Assembly (NCBI GenBank): GCA_013339765.2
Contig: CM023449.1
Coordinates: forward strand, 15,351,811-15,415,810
Source: Haemaphysalis longicornis
Lineage: Eukaryota; Arthropoda; Arachnida; Ixodida; Ixodidae
Length of the DNA stretch: 64,000 nt
Reading direction: 5' to 3'
Part shown: positions 21,939 to 32,362 of the stretch, piece by piece
Layout of the letters: each line of letters opens with the position of its first letter
Numbering within the stretch: the first letter of the stretch is position 1
Notes under the pieces: generated by a model
Told to the model about the DNA's origin: nothing
The model's database searches: none
Seen by the model: only the letters and a program-made list of their open reading frames with translations
Translations under genes and position numbers: made by a program

Positions 21939-22073
21939 AAAAATTCATAGAGCATGCGGACAAGGGCGAGAAGGAAGACACACCACGGAGCGCTACTTTC
22001 AACTTCGGAGTGGAAAGTAGCGCTCTGTGGTGTCTCTCCTTCCTTGAACTTGTCCGCACGCTCTATGAATTTT
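21939..22073. repeat. Fold-back (inverted repeat) of about 135 bp
   Basis: Arms 21939-22004 and 22010-22073 are reverse complements with about 8-10 mismatches, separated by only about 5 nt. Outer ends are AAAATTCATAGAG / CTCTATGAATTTT. It would form a stem of about 60 bp. Resembles a small palindromic MITE; no clear target-site duplication. Confidence 0.75.
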
Positions 22074-22137
22074 AAATGCAGAGCATTTCAGTAACTCACG
22101 ATGTCACCCGCGTTGACGTCCGTAGTCGTAGCCCGCA

Positions 22138-22150
22138 CCCCCCCCCCCCC
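22138..22150. repeat. Poly(C) run, 13 nt
   Basis: Uninterrupted C13; one of seven long C or G runs in the window. Confidence 0.9.
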
Positions 22151-22262
22151 TACACTATATAAAAAAATACTACCCGGCGCCTGGTTTCGATCCCTCGACC
22201 CTGCCGGCGGAACGCAATGTACATGGTGCTCTACCCACTGCGCCACAAAGCCGACACAGAAT
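22150..22262 (-). mobile_element. SINE fragment with initiator-tRNA-Met-like head
   Basis: On the minus strand: TGTGGCGCAGTGGGTAGAGC (A box, 22247-22228), then GGTCGAGGGATCGAAACC, with B box GGATCGAAACC at 22193-22183. That B-box form, with A in place of T at its third position, is characteristic of eukaryotic initiator tRNA-Met (established knowledge). A body follows toward a 13-C run at 22138-22150. 3' boundary uncertain. Confidence 0.6.
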
Positions 22263-22290
22263 GGGAGGCTACGAACGCGCCTTATATCCT

Positions 22291-22306
22291 TGAGAGAGAG
22301 AGAGAG
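22291..22306. repeat. (GA)n microsatellite
   Basis: Short GAGAGA tract just 5' of the SINE head on its sense strand. Confidence 0.8.
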
Positions 22307-22943
22307 AACGCAGTTTAATGGTACTGACGAGGTCTGTCCAGCAGATAGCCTAACATGCTACGTCAGGTGAATAATGACACAAATGAAAAAAAAAAAAAAA
22401 GAAAGAAAAAAACGACAAGCAGTCTGTATACAGAGTTCAGTAGTACGAAGTAAAAGTAAAAGAAGTGTTAAAACACACTAGAGAGTTGTTCTAGCGCACT
22501 GGGGAAATGTTCGCTTTCAAATTTAGCGGAGTTCAGGCAACCGCGGAGCGACAACACGGGGTCATGAGATCACTAGGTCAGGTTAAAAATAAAAGACGGG
22601 GTAAACACGCAATGGCTGAAGGTTCACTTTGAATTTAAGCACAGTTCAGAAAACTGCGGAGCGACCACGAGCAATCATAACACTTTGACCGCCAACCTAG
22701 TAGTCACGGTGATCACAGCCCCGAAATGTTCACTGGGACACCACTAAGAGCTTGAGAGCGCAAAGGTGACGGTCACGGTTCTGTAGCACATGTCGAGTCA
22801 ATGCTCGGCACTGTTAAAGTCTGTGAACTAGGCCTGAACTGCGAAGGAAGCCTTGACTCATTCAAAGTACGTCAAGAAGCTGCTGATACAACGCATTCAC
22901 TACCACCAACTCCCCAAACACTAAACGTTAACGCAATACACCC
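22307..22943. other. Unassigned sequence
   Basis: A-rich run at 22385-22410, then unique-looking sequence with two loosely similar GTTCA-..-GCGGAGCGACCAC/ACAAC blocks (about 22532-22552 and 22642-22664), possibly an old short duplication. No gene. Confidence 0.4.
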
Positions 22944-23010
22944 ACCCCCTATGCGACGCATTTACTCGAGTTCCCCTCACGGGGAGATGGGCCTAATTTT
23001 TTTTCTTTGA
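22944..23010 (+). repeat. Palindrome-ended repeat, copy 2, one end
   Basis: CCCCCTATGCGACGCATTTACTC...GTTCCCCTC-CGGGGAGATGG-...TAATTTTTTT matches the right arm at 32899-32948. It includes an 11-nt palindrome ATGCGACGCAT (22951-22961). The other end of this copy is probably at 23690-23728; sequence between them is not clearly of the same family throughout. Confidence 0.5.
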
Positions 23011-23510
23011 GGCTTCCTGACGTTTTCGCACCCTTCGTGCTTCTATTCCAGTATAAGCTTCTTCGAATCCCGATTCCCGATTTCCCGCCAGCATAACGCG
23101 CATGTCGTCGGTAACGGCATGAAGACTAGCTGTGCATGCCCGCCCACCTGCTTGGACCCCCAACCGGTGCTAGCATCTACCGACAACCGGTGATGGGCGC
23201 GTGCTTAGGCGTGAAATACACGGGCAAAAATGTCGCGTGGAAAGCCTTTCATGCTGAAAAAAATTTCCCGCATTTCCCCGAGGGAAGAATGTGAAAGTGC
23301 GAATGCACGAGTTGAATTTGCGCGGTTCGGTAATATTCGCGAAAGAGAGATCACACACACACACACAACTACAAAGAAAGAAAGATGCATTTATTCACAG
23401 ACACCTATTTGTGTTGTCGTTGTACTTGATTGCTAGAGCGGATCTCAGCTTTGAAATTTCGTGTCAGTACTCCTTTAAGCAGGTGCATTAGCCCTTCTCA
23501 CGCCCGATTC

Positions 23511-23665
23511 TTGGCCAATCCCCCACGTGGGTATGTGCCATGTCAGCGGCCAGGCAGCGCGCGCCCATCTCCCATCGTTGCCAAGGAAGACGAGGAGATT
23601 CCTGGCCAATCCCCCACGTGGGTATGTGCCATGTCAGCGGCCAGGCTGCGCGCGCCCATCTCCAC
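23511..23665 (+). repeat. Tandem duplication, two units, 91-bp period
   Basis: A block of about 63 bp opening TTGGCCAATCCCCCACGTGG at 23511 recurs at 23602 with only a few changes. Both copies contain the palindrome CCCACGTGGG. Confidence 0.85.
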
Positions 23666-23689
23666 GTGCGCGGACATCGCCGGTGGACG

Positions 23690-23728
23690 CAGGTTCAGGG
23701 TCGCTTAAGAAGTGCATTGCACTTAAAA
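23690..23728 (+). repeat. Palindrome-ended repeat, copy 2, 3' terminus
   Basis: GGACGCAGG...GGGTCG then the perfect 15-nt palindrome AAGTGCATTGCACTT (23710-23724) followed by AAAAG. Same context as 19130-19144 and 33346-33360. Confidence 0.6.
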
Positions 23729-24597
23729 GAATTATGGGCTCACGTCAGCGTCGAAAGCGCGCAATTTGCCCTGGTAACGCCTGATAAGCGCGCCGTGGCG
23801 TTACCAGCCGATAGCGCAGCCTGTGGAAGAGGAATCGGTGGTGGCGAGGGGAATAACAGTTGTAGAAGTTTTTGTCAGCAGTGGGGAGGAGGAGCGTGAC
23901 AGCGGCGCCAAGAAAATAATCTTCACCGGAATGAAAACAGGAGGGGTTAGACGTGTCTTTCACTTGCAAATTCTCGGAGAGTTCAAAGCATCCCCCGAAT
24001 TTTAATGAAACAAACTTGCATTTTGTCCTTATGACCCCTTTACCATTTAAGTGTATTTTCAAACTTGCTAATAAGCTAATCTAGTTTAACACGATCTGAT
24101 GATTTCCTCGGCCGTGGGTTTCTCACAGAGGTTATATGCACGTTAAGTGTGATGTACAGACGTAGAAAAATGAAGCGCGAACACACAAATAGTGCGATTT
24201 CTTTCCATGCAAGTCGAGTTGGTGCATGAATTAATTAGAGTAATAAATTTAGGAAATGCAGCTTTCCAAACATACCGAAAGCCGTTATTCGCCTTCTACC
24301 AACAGTATTTCTTTCAATATTGCGTGCTCTAGTTCATATTTTCGTCTTCGCATTTCACTTGTCCATGACTGTACAAGTCGTCTCTTTGTACTGAGTGTCC
24401 CTCACCACTTTTATATTTTATATTAAGACTTTAGTCACTTTTCTACTCCCTCGGCCCAAGGCGCTCCTCTAAGGTCTGTTGCTAAATTATCCGAAACTAT
24501 TACGTATTTCAGTGGGTGAAGGATTGGCCGCAGAACAAATACATTGGGCTGAAACCAAAAGCATGCGCGAAATACTTACGGACCACGTAATAAGAGA
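23729..24597. other. Unassigned sequence
   Basis: No recognised gene or repeat up to the start of Penelope similarity. Open frames of up to 119 codons in 23540-23899 arise from the repeat end and GC-rich sequence. Confidence 0.4.
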
Positions 24598-25215
24598 GTG
24601 GCAATACCGTACTTGCACAGAATCTCTCGCAATCTTAAAAGGATTGGAAGCCACGCCAAGGTGGATGTTTTGTTATCCGTGTTAATTAAGCTATCACACC
24701 TCGGCGAACAGACGAAACCAGTTGCCCCCAAAATCGAAAGAATGTTCGATTGAGCACGAGAGTCTGTTTTTATCATGCGCAGAAGGTGTGGTGTACCTCT
24801 TACCAACTCGGTGTAACGAGGAATACGTTGGCCAAATCCGCCGATGCATAAACTGCAGATTAAGAGAGCGTACCTATTACGTGCGGCAGAAGCAGGGCCA
24901 CACTGGGCAGCCCTGTCGTGATTGTGGACGCGAGCCTTTGCTTCTCAAACTGCAAGATAACACACGTAGAAAAATTTTGGAAGCGCTGGACGTTTGCAAA
25001 GCGAGGACAGTTGCAAAAGTCAAGCATCAATTGCTTTATCGCCAAAAAAGATTGCGTATGTGGAAGCCCGTGGCTGGAGAAGGAGACGATACCTGAAGTG
25101 GTATATCAAATTTGGTTTTCCTTTCTTTTGCTCGAGCCTCTTAGTTTGTATGTTTTCATGTAACTCGATGCTATAAATAAGTGGTCTCTTCAATAAAGGA
25201 GTAGTTCAAAGCAGC
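24598..25215 (+). pseudogene. Penelope-like element, RT C-terminus and GIY-YIG endonuclease
   Basis: Penelope-like retroelements join an RT to a GIY-YIG nuclease. Here the RT end reads AIPYLHRISRNLKRIGRHAK (24603 on). In another frame, VVYLLPTRCNEEYVGQIRRC (24788 on) is the GIY-YIG core, with the RCIN.RLRER helix and a CRDCGREPL motif. The tail SQASIALSPKKIAYVEA (25025) follows, again in a different frame. An AATAAA at 25192-25197 and a sequence AGTTCAAAGCAGCGCT follow, resembling the 3' end of the minus-strand copy at 59.2 kb. 5' truncated and frame-broken. Confidence 0.78.
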
Positions 25216-25690
25216 GCTTTGTGCGTTTGCATCCTTACTGTCTCAAGTTTGTTTTCTCGCGCAGTACGTTTCCTTAACTATGCTCGACCAACAAGACCAA
25301 CATAGAACATGGTTATAAATTTAAGAACAAACGAATAGGAGTCGTAATCACGTTCTAATACAAGGAAAAAGGCTCAGCCAGTAGGAACAACAGAAACGAT
25401 TTAAGGTTAACATTTCTGTGGCCAATTACTTCTCACGGGAACCACAAATATGCAAAGGAATCACGGCCACGACAGCCTGTACGATGTCCAAGTATGTATA
25501 GGCAAATGGTTTTCCCGTCTACTAAAGCCGCTAGGACGTGTCAGCTTTGTTTGGAGCAAATCAAAATAAACCACCGACTTTATGTATAGAAATCGGCTCC
25601 GAATTTGCTTGCTTCTTCTCACATTAGGTCCGAAGATGCAAACACTTCTGCGGCCGCTGTCACGTAATGCCGTAATGCTCCCTTTTTCCT
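25216..25690. other. Unassigned sequence
   Basis: Unique-looking, AT-moderate sequence with no ORF, tRNA box or repeat end that I can support. Confidence 0.45.
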
Positions 25691-26215
25691 CTTCCGACTA
25701 CCACGCTCTTCCGCTTTAATATCCACACTCCGAGTCCCCTCCGCCCACTTCCTCTTCTTTCATGCTCTCTTTACCCGTTACTCAACCTCCGCATTCGAGT
25801 CCCCATCCTTTCTCCTCCTTACCACCACATTTTTTTCCAATACCCCTCGCACCTCCTCTCTTCCAAACATTTTCCCACAGCCTCCATTCCCACTTTCATA
25901 ATCTCCGTCGTTCCCCTATGTCGTTCACGATTCCTCTCCTCAATGTATTTGCCCTACTGTTCGCGCCGCACGTGCTCTACTGCTATTCCCCCTCCCCCAT
26001 ATTCTACTCCCGCTCTTCAATCCCTACTTACCCTTTCTCCTCGTATTCCACTTCCGTTATCTCTGCCTCCCCTTATCTCTGCCCTATCCTTAATGCCTCT
26101 TTCTCCTCAAATTCCGTGCACTCTCTCTATTCTTTTTCTCCCTCTCCCACGCCGTATTCCACTTATATTTTAGCTTTACCCATTCCCACTCACCCAACTA
26201 CACCTTACTATTTCC
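25691..26215 (+). repeat. Pyrimidine-rich low-complexity tract
   Basis: About 525 bp composed mainly of C and T on the plus strand. It stays open in two frames simply because stops are rare in such composition; the predicted Ser/Pro/Leu-rich 162-residue frame is not regarded as a protein. It could form intramolecular triplex DNA. Confidence 0.8.
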
Positions 26216-26266
26216 GTAAAAGTGATCTGGGTGGCTGGTTCGCCTGTTGACAAGCAACCGGAAACA

Positions 26267-26443
26267 ATGGAACAAAGTTCGCGTAGTTTACAAGATTCCT
26301 CTGAAGTGCAAAGAAAGTGTACATCGGCTAAATCAGCAGTGGTATGCACGACAGGCTTCGGGAACACGGGAATAACGTCAGTAATTCTAGTAATCGGCAT
26401 CCTGGCCTACATGGCCGTCATTGGAAATGTTTTCTCATTTTGA
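26267..26443 (+). CDS. Candidate short membrane-protein exon (weak)
   Basis: 58 codons starting MEQSSRSLQDSSEVQ: a polar N-terminus, then one hydrophobic segment VILVIGILAYMAVIGNVF near the end, then a stop. The layout resembles the first exon of a type II membrane protein, but there is no donor site before the stop and no downstream exon was recognised. Placed directly after the pyrimidine tract. May be chance. Confidence 0.2.
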   Translation: MEQSSRSLQDSSEVQRKCTSAKSAVVCTTGFGNTGITSVILVIGILAYMAVIGNVFSF

Positions 26444-26489
26444 AGAAAACCGAGGTGGTCGCCAGGGGCCGTGACTTGCTCACTCGGGC

Positions 26490-26565
26490 GTGGCCTCCGC
26501 GATTTGCTGCCGGCGCCGCGCCGATGAGCAACGGCGCGCCGCCGGCAGCAAATCGCGGAGGCCAC
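26490..26565. repeat. GC-rich hairpin, perfect 25-bp arms
   Basis: 26490-26514 and 26541-26565 are perfect reverse complements; flanking bases extend the pairing imperfectly. The spacer of 26 nt includes GATGAGCAAC. Confidence 0.85.
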
Positions 26566-26589
26566 GACTCGGGGATAATAGAAGACCGG

Positions 26590-26889
26590 GAAATCGCACG
26601 TCTGGGTGATGAGTGCATAAGCGTTGCTTCGATATCTTATAAAGAAACGGTATTTCTTGATGAGAACTGACCGGCCGGTGGCTGCTTGCGTGTTACAGTG
26701 ACGCAGTTGTTTTTTGCTGTCTTTTTCCTTCTGTTTGCTCCCACGTGCCGATAGGATGTAGTTTATATGCGCATAGATAACAAACTCACTCTGGTTGTTT
26801 GCCCGTGTGGTGCCCTCCTTAATTCTCTTCGTGCCGTGCTTGCTTTGCGCATGTTATCCTATCATGTCACTATTTCCTTCGTTGCTTTT
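26590..26889. other. Unassigned sequence
   Basis: No supported gene or repeat between the hairpin and the second pyrimidine tract. Confidence 0.4.
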
Positions 26890-27185
26890 TGCGACCGCGC
26901 TCAACCACGCCACGCCTTTTCAGCCTTTTCCCTCCCTTCTGTTCTTGCTTTCTATCCCTCACTTCCTGCTCCCCTCACGACCCTCCTCTTCCGCTCCATA
27001 TCCCCTCTAGTCCCATCATCGTCCCCACTTCTCTTCTCTCCGTTCTCCAGCCTCTCATATTCCTCAACTCCAGGCGTGCTTCTTCGGCTCTACTTCAGTC
27101 CCTGCAGAGTCCCTCCAGCCACATCGCTCTCTTGCTACCGTCCCGTTTCTATCCTCTTTTTTTCTCGCGGTCACTCCGTTTTGCC
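26890..27185 (+). repeat. Second pyrimidine-rich tract
   Basis: About 300 bp rich in C and T, similar in composition to 25691-26215 but without evident sequence identity. Its long open frames are compositional artefacts. Confidence 0.7.
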
Positions 27186-27438
27186 TAGAAAGAAAGTAGT
27201 TTGCTAAAGCTTTTATGTACGAAAAAAAGTGTCTATTTTTAGTGGGTTCAAAGTTACCAGTCCTGACAAGAAGGGGTACCGAATTTCGAATAAGCATCAG
27301 AAACGCAATACGACTACTGGAGGCATACAGCTCCACACTAATATACATTATACAGGTAAATCGGCCGCTGCAATCGCGTGACGTCCTGGGCGACGCCATA
27401 GCAGCTGGAGGCGTTCCCCTTCTATTTGGCTTGGCTTG

Positions 27439-27450
27439 CAACAAGGTTTC
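27439..27450. repeat. 12-bp target-site duplication, left copy (SINE C)
   Basis: CAACAAGGTTTC; partner CAACAAGGCTTC at 27631-27642 has one mismatch. Confidence 0.75.
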
Positions 27451-27630
27451 GCTCCCGGCCGCGGCGCCCTCTTTTCTGATGGAGACGAAAAGCGAGAAAA
27501 GACCCGTGTGTTCGATATTTCGGCGCACGTTAAAGATCCCAATGTGGTCAAAATTAATCCGAAACGCTCCACTACGGCGCGCCTCATCGCCTGCGTTGCG
27601 TCGGCGCATTAAACCTTACGATCAATTAAT
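27451..27630 (+). mobile_element. Ruka-like SINE, copy C, 5' truncated
   Basis: Starts within GCTCCCGGCCGCGG, so it lacks both A and B boxes. It retains the body (GATGGAGACGAAAAGCGAG, GCGCACGTTAAAGATCCC) and the ATCAATTAATC end. The matching 12-bp duplication begins directly at the truncation point, showing it was inserted truncated rather than eroded later. Confidence 0.85.
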
Positions 27631-27642
27631 CAACAAGGCTTC
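27631..27642. repeat. 12-bp target-site duplication, right copy (SINE C)
   Basis: Partner of 27439-27450, one mismatch. Confidence 0.75.
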
Positions 27643-29424
27643 TTTCATTCTTAAAGTCGAAATCAAGAAAAAAAGGTAGCGTTTTTTTTATTTGCCCCCC
27701 TGCATGAATTTATAAAATATCGCTAAAATATAAGCCGTAAGCATGTCCACTTTTCATTTGATAAAACAACTTTAAATAAATATACCGCTAATATCTTTTT
27801 TGTTTTTTTTTATCCATACGCAACTTTTCAGATTATTGGCGAGCCATGATAAGTTACAATAGAATGCTTTTCGCGGTGCACAAGGCAGTATATAACGCTG
27901 AACCGAGGCTCACCTACCCAGTAGTGCCGTATTTCGTTTCTGTATATGTTAATATGAAACTGTAGGACAGCAGAAACGCTGATGAATATTGGCTTCTCAC
28001 CATAATTAATGACATATACGATGACCAGTATGATACGTCGGGACGTACGTGTAAAAATCTCGACTCACCGGAATCGTAGTCTAACCGATAGCACTATTTA
28101 ATGGCGTTCCAGTTTCCTCATTAGACGGCTTAGTTACCGCTTTAACCGATCGTACACAGTGTTAAGGCTTGTTTCATTTCTAGCGAATACGGTAACAAAA
28201 CACATGTTCGCGAAGTCAGCATTCAAGTTAACAACAATTCTGCCAATTTTGCTGTTCAATCAAAACCGACGCCAGTACGGCGTTTATGCCTACCATTGTT
28301 GCAACAAACCAACTTAATCTTCAAGAAAAAATGTTTTGTGAACATAATATTGGTGTGCCTGCCTTTTCGTACTTTAAATGCTCAGTTTATTTTATTACAA
28401 AAGATGTCTTTTCAAAACTGCACTTTGCCCTTATTACCGTGTTTTGGGCGATGTTCTTGCTTGCTGTGGCGGCCTACAGGCTTTCCAATATTAGTTGCGT
28501 TAAACGTCTAAGGTTATTCCTTCTTAATATGTACATCATGTCGTCACCTTTTTAGAAAGCAGCATTTGTCAATGCCGCTTCTGATGTAAAATTGTGATAT
28601 AAGAAACCAGCGTTCATATGTTCCGAAAAATTCTAGTTTAGACCCAGGCATGCCATATATTTAGTACTATGAAAAGCAATAAAGAAACCTGTATTATATT
28701 TCACTATCGTGAAGCACAATGGGCTTCAAGTAACGCTGGATCTACTTAAACCAGTTTGTGCAAACTACTATTTTCGCCCAGCGCCCATCAATGCCTCCAG
28801 CTTCCGAGCTCCCTAAATCCCGCTTGCGTGTTCGCATCGATAAACCCGGAATTACGATTTCTGGGAACTAGACAACTTGGGCACCGTCTCAGGTCCGCGC
28901 AGACTCCTTCGAGGCACGATCGAGACGCCTTTCCCCGGCTATCCCCACTGGAAGGAAGTCTTTTTCGGAAGCCTGAGGTCATGTATAGAAATGGGGAAGG
29001 GGGGGCATAAAAGTTTTTATATCCACCCTATTTTTCCTCTAATCCTAGTCACAAAAGGTCAGCGTAAAAGGTACTGCTGTAAGCACTAAAAATTATGCAC
29101 CCTTTTTATAACGATAAAGATGGTTGATTGCGAAGCTTTCTTGTGAGGGACACCTTGGTTGTCGCCTTTGTTAGGACTTTGACTAGGAGACGGTCTGGAC
29201 TTTGACTTAATGAGCTTTGACTACGACTCGCACGCAGATTGGTCGTTTGATCGCAGCGACTTCACTTTGACACTTCGCCATTGGATTCCTGTTAAACGAT
29301 TGCCGTCGCATGAAATTGGCTTCGTGTTAAACCATTGTCGTCGTTTGGCGGAGGGGCGCATCATTTTCTGCATAATTTTGCTCGTCCATGCACCCCAAGT
29401 CCAAACTGCTTCGACAGTGTAGGA
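27643..29424. other. Unassigned AT-rich sequence
   Basis: 1.8 kb without a supported gene. A plus-strand frame at 28286-28555 contains one hydrophobic stretch (ALITVFWAMFLLAVAAY) but nothing else to support it. No repeat ends recognised. Confidence 0.45.
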
Positions 29425-29490
29425 ACGGCGCAAACACATAGACGCGGGCTTCATAACCTGATGCACCTAAGGTTCGATCCTGACCTTGTG
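29425..29490 (+). repeat. tRNA-like SINE head, Met-anticodon type, decayed
   Basis: GGCGCAAACACATAGACG (A-box region), GGGCTTCATAACCTGATG (a CAT-containing loop) and a good B box AAGGTTCGATCCTGA. Related to the copy at 49630-49700, which shares AGACGTGGGCTTCGCAAC-GATG. Sits just upstream of the second tRNA-headed repeat. Confidence 0.5.
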
Positions 29491-29519
29491 AGGGGTTTTG
29501 GTAGTTGGCGCCATTGCGA

Positions 29520-29868
29520 CAACGAGAAGTCCTAGTGGCGCTGGCTACCACGCACAAGCGCAGGAAAGAATTACCTTGGCAGAAATACTCCAGATAGTAG
29601 AAGGGAGCACAGCCCCGCCGATAGCCTAGTGATAATCGAAGCAGACGAGTATTCTGGAGGTCATGGGTTCGGATCCCACCTGGCGGACACGTTTTCTCCA
29701 CAACCTTCCGTTAAAAAAATTCGCATCTGTTCTCAACGATATTTAAATGATCTGTCACATTCTCCCTTTGGCTTTCTTGACTGCCTACCCCTATTTCTGT
29801 CAGACAGACAGACAGACAGACGGACAGACGGACAGACAGATTAAAATTTCTGGGTTAAAGTAGCCCAA
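29520..29868 (+). mobile_element. tRNA-containing repeat (SINE2 family), plus strand
   Basis: 5' region AGTCCTAGTGGCGCTGGC...CACAGCCCCGCCGATAGC, then a decayed 72-nt tRNA-like segment (29615-29686, B box GGTTCGGATCC). The body has CTTTGGCTTTCTTGACTGCCTACCC and TTTCTGTC, followed by a (CAGA)n tail. All three parts match the minus-strand copies at 63.0-63.7 kb. The tRNA segment lies inside, not at, the 5' end. Confidence 0.7.
29799..29841. repeat. (CAGA)n microsatellite
   Basis: CAGA/CGGA tetranucleotide repeat of about 10 units at the 3' end of the SINE2 copy. Confidence 0.9.
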
Positions 29869-32362
29869 GAAAGACTATCTTCTTCAAAAATTCCCTCAGA
29901 AGCAGTTAATTACAGATTACAAAAGGGCTAATTTCGAAGGGATAAACTCCGGGCTTGCTCACTTCCTTGAGAACTTTCAAAGCATCCACTTAACCCACTC
30001 TGTCAACGCTAAGTGGGAGCTTTTCAAGACTACGCTGATTAACCTTAAAAATAGGTACATACCCTCCATACTCATTACCACAGATTCCAACAACCCATGG
30101 TTTAAAAAACACCTCAAAGCCCTGCTTAACCGGAAAAAACTGTCTTTATAGGCGAGCCAAGTCTAACAACAACTCTGAGGCATGGGATAAATGCTACATT
30201 AGTTCCAAACAGTACCTTAACGAAGTGGCTGCTGCTAAGCGCCAGTTTTTCTCCAAAGACCTGCTCCCAATGCTCCAAACTAATCCCAACAAATTTTGGC
30301 GTACCCTGTCCTCAAAATCTTAACCCAGCCAAATCGAGCTAGTCAATTCAGATGGTAATCCTGTAAGTCCAGACCAGTGTGCCTCAACATTTAATAATTA
30401 TTTCACGTCGGTTTTTGCGGACCATCCTACCACTCCCACCTTACCAGTCTCGCATGCTTCGCCCCAGCCAATGCCTGAAAAACAAATCTCTCCTGAGGGC
30501 ATATCTAAATTGATGAACTCTCTCAAGCTCTCATCCTCCGCCGGTTGTGACCTTATCAATAGCAAACTACTTAAAGGTGCCATAGTATTATCACGCGAGA
30601 TCCTCTGCCTAATGTTCACGCAATCATTGAAAACGGGTGACATACCAAACAACTGGAAAAAAGCCCCAATTATTCCTACCTTCAAGTCAGGTGATAGTGC
30701 AATTACCACCAATTATCGTCCGATTTCACTGACATGCATTCCATGCAAGCTACTTTAGCATATCATAGCCACTGGTATTATGACTCACCTAGACTCCATT
30801 AACTTCTTTTACCCGCAACAACATGGCTTCCGCAAACTACTATCTTGCGAAACCCAGCTAGCAGAGTTCACCCACGACGTTCTCCACGAAATGGATAACA
30901 ACCTCCAAGTGGATGCCATCTTTCTGGACTTCGCCAAAGCATTTGACCATGTTCCACATGATCTACTACTAGCTAAGCTATCCGTCCTGGGTCTCCCCCT
31001 AACCTTATCTCTTGGATCAAACATTTCTTAGAAAACAGGAAACAATTCACCACCGCCAATAACTGCCACTTTCCACTCGCCTATGTTTTGTCGGGTGTTC
31101 CCCGGGGTGCCTGTCTATCCCCCATCCGCTTCCTTATCTGCATCAATGACCTTCCACGTAACATAATAAGAAAACTAAGGCTTTTTGCGGACGACTGCGT
31201 TATTTATTCGGCCATCCACAGCCCTGAAGAATATGAAAACCACCAGCAAGACCTTAATACGATTTCATCTTGGTGCGAATCCTCACTCATGCCTTCAAAT
31301 CTAGCTAAATGCAGCCTATCGTCATTCACACGCAAAAAGAGCCTTTCTTCTTACCCTTACAAAATTAATTCTGTGCCTGTCGACCAGACCTGAACTTACA
31401 AATCTCTCGGTGTTCACATGACCTCCTCACTGTCTTGGATTAAACATGTGGAAAAAATCTGCGCAGACACCTCACGGGCTCTCGGCTACTTACGCAGGAG
31501 CTTAAAATCGGCATCTCCGGATATAAAAATACTATCTTATCTTACATCCATCAGATCTAAACTAGAATACGCTTCTGCCATTTGGATCCCTTCACAAGCC
31601 AACCTTACAAACAAATTAGAAGCTGTCCAGAACCGAGCTACCCGTTTTATATGTAATCAATATTCTAACAACATTAACGTAAGTGCCCTTAAACACTCAT
31701 TATCCCTCCCTACGCTAGCTTCGCGTCGAACCATCTCCCGTCTTTGCTTACTCCATTGTTTTTTTTTTATCACCCACGACTGAGGCACCCCTTGCCAAAA
31801 CCTCCACCGAGAACGGCATCTCGCCTAAACCACAGCCATCCAATAGCGCGCATCGCTGGTCGCACTTCAGCTATGAATAACTCCTTTTTCCCACATACTA
31901 TCATAATTTGGAACACGCTGCCTAACTAAATTGCTACCTATTCAAACCGCTCAACCTTTCGCGATAAACTTAATCGCTACATACAGTAATTCCTTTCCCT
32001 ATTTTATCGCTCGCCAATCACCTCCACTCCGCCCTCCAAAATTATGTACTGCGTAAATTATCCTTCTGTTGCTCCATCTAGTAAACGAATGCATATACGT
32101 CTGCCCTGATGCCCTAGCTCATCTTTTATTGTATATGCTCGCCTTTGTGTATACTTACTTGTCTTTCAGCTTGCCTCAGTGTACCGTGTACGTAGAATTT
32201 TTTTGTTTTCTTTCTTTTTTTTGAATTTTTTTAGGATTTTTGGTGGGCCTTGTATTCTTTTGTGTTCACTGTGTACTTTATTCAACCTGTTATTATTGCC
32301 CCCTCTTATGTAATGCCTTCGGGCTTCTAAGGTGACAATAAATGAAATGAAATCAAATGATA
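29869..32362 (+). mobile_element. CR1/L2-like LINE, 5' truncated, with intact 3' end
   Basis: Contains the EN-RT linker onwards, RT, C-terminus and the full 3' UTR. The 3' UTR ends ATGCCTTCGGGCTTCTAAGG, then AATAAATGAAATGAAATC repeats (about 32338-32358), a short tandem-repeat tail as in CR1/L2-type LINEs. The endonuclease is missing. The 5' boundary is directly against the SINE2 tail. Confidence 0.8.
29920..31930 (+). pseudogene. RT ORF of the CR1/L2-like LINE, broken
   Basis: Linker words NPWFKKHLKALLNRKK (30097) and CASTFNNYFTSVFADHP (30380) precede RT motifs YRPISLTCIPCKLL (30717), QQHGFRKLLSCETQL (30817), IFLDFAKAFDHVPHDLL (30920), SGVPRGACLSPIRFL (31089) and the intact catalytic FADD (LFADDCVIYS, 31180). 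The thumb (SLGVHMTSSLSWIKHV, 31404) and SKLEYASAIWIP (31553) follow. Stops at about 30149, 30757 and 31391 and frame changes near 31010 and 31780 disrupt it. Both acidic RT motifs survive. Confidence 0.8.

Noticed and set aside
25762..26250. 162-codon Ser/Pro-rich ORF
   Set aside because: Lies wholly in a pyrimidine tract; stop codons are rare there by composition and the overlapping frame looks the same.
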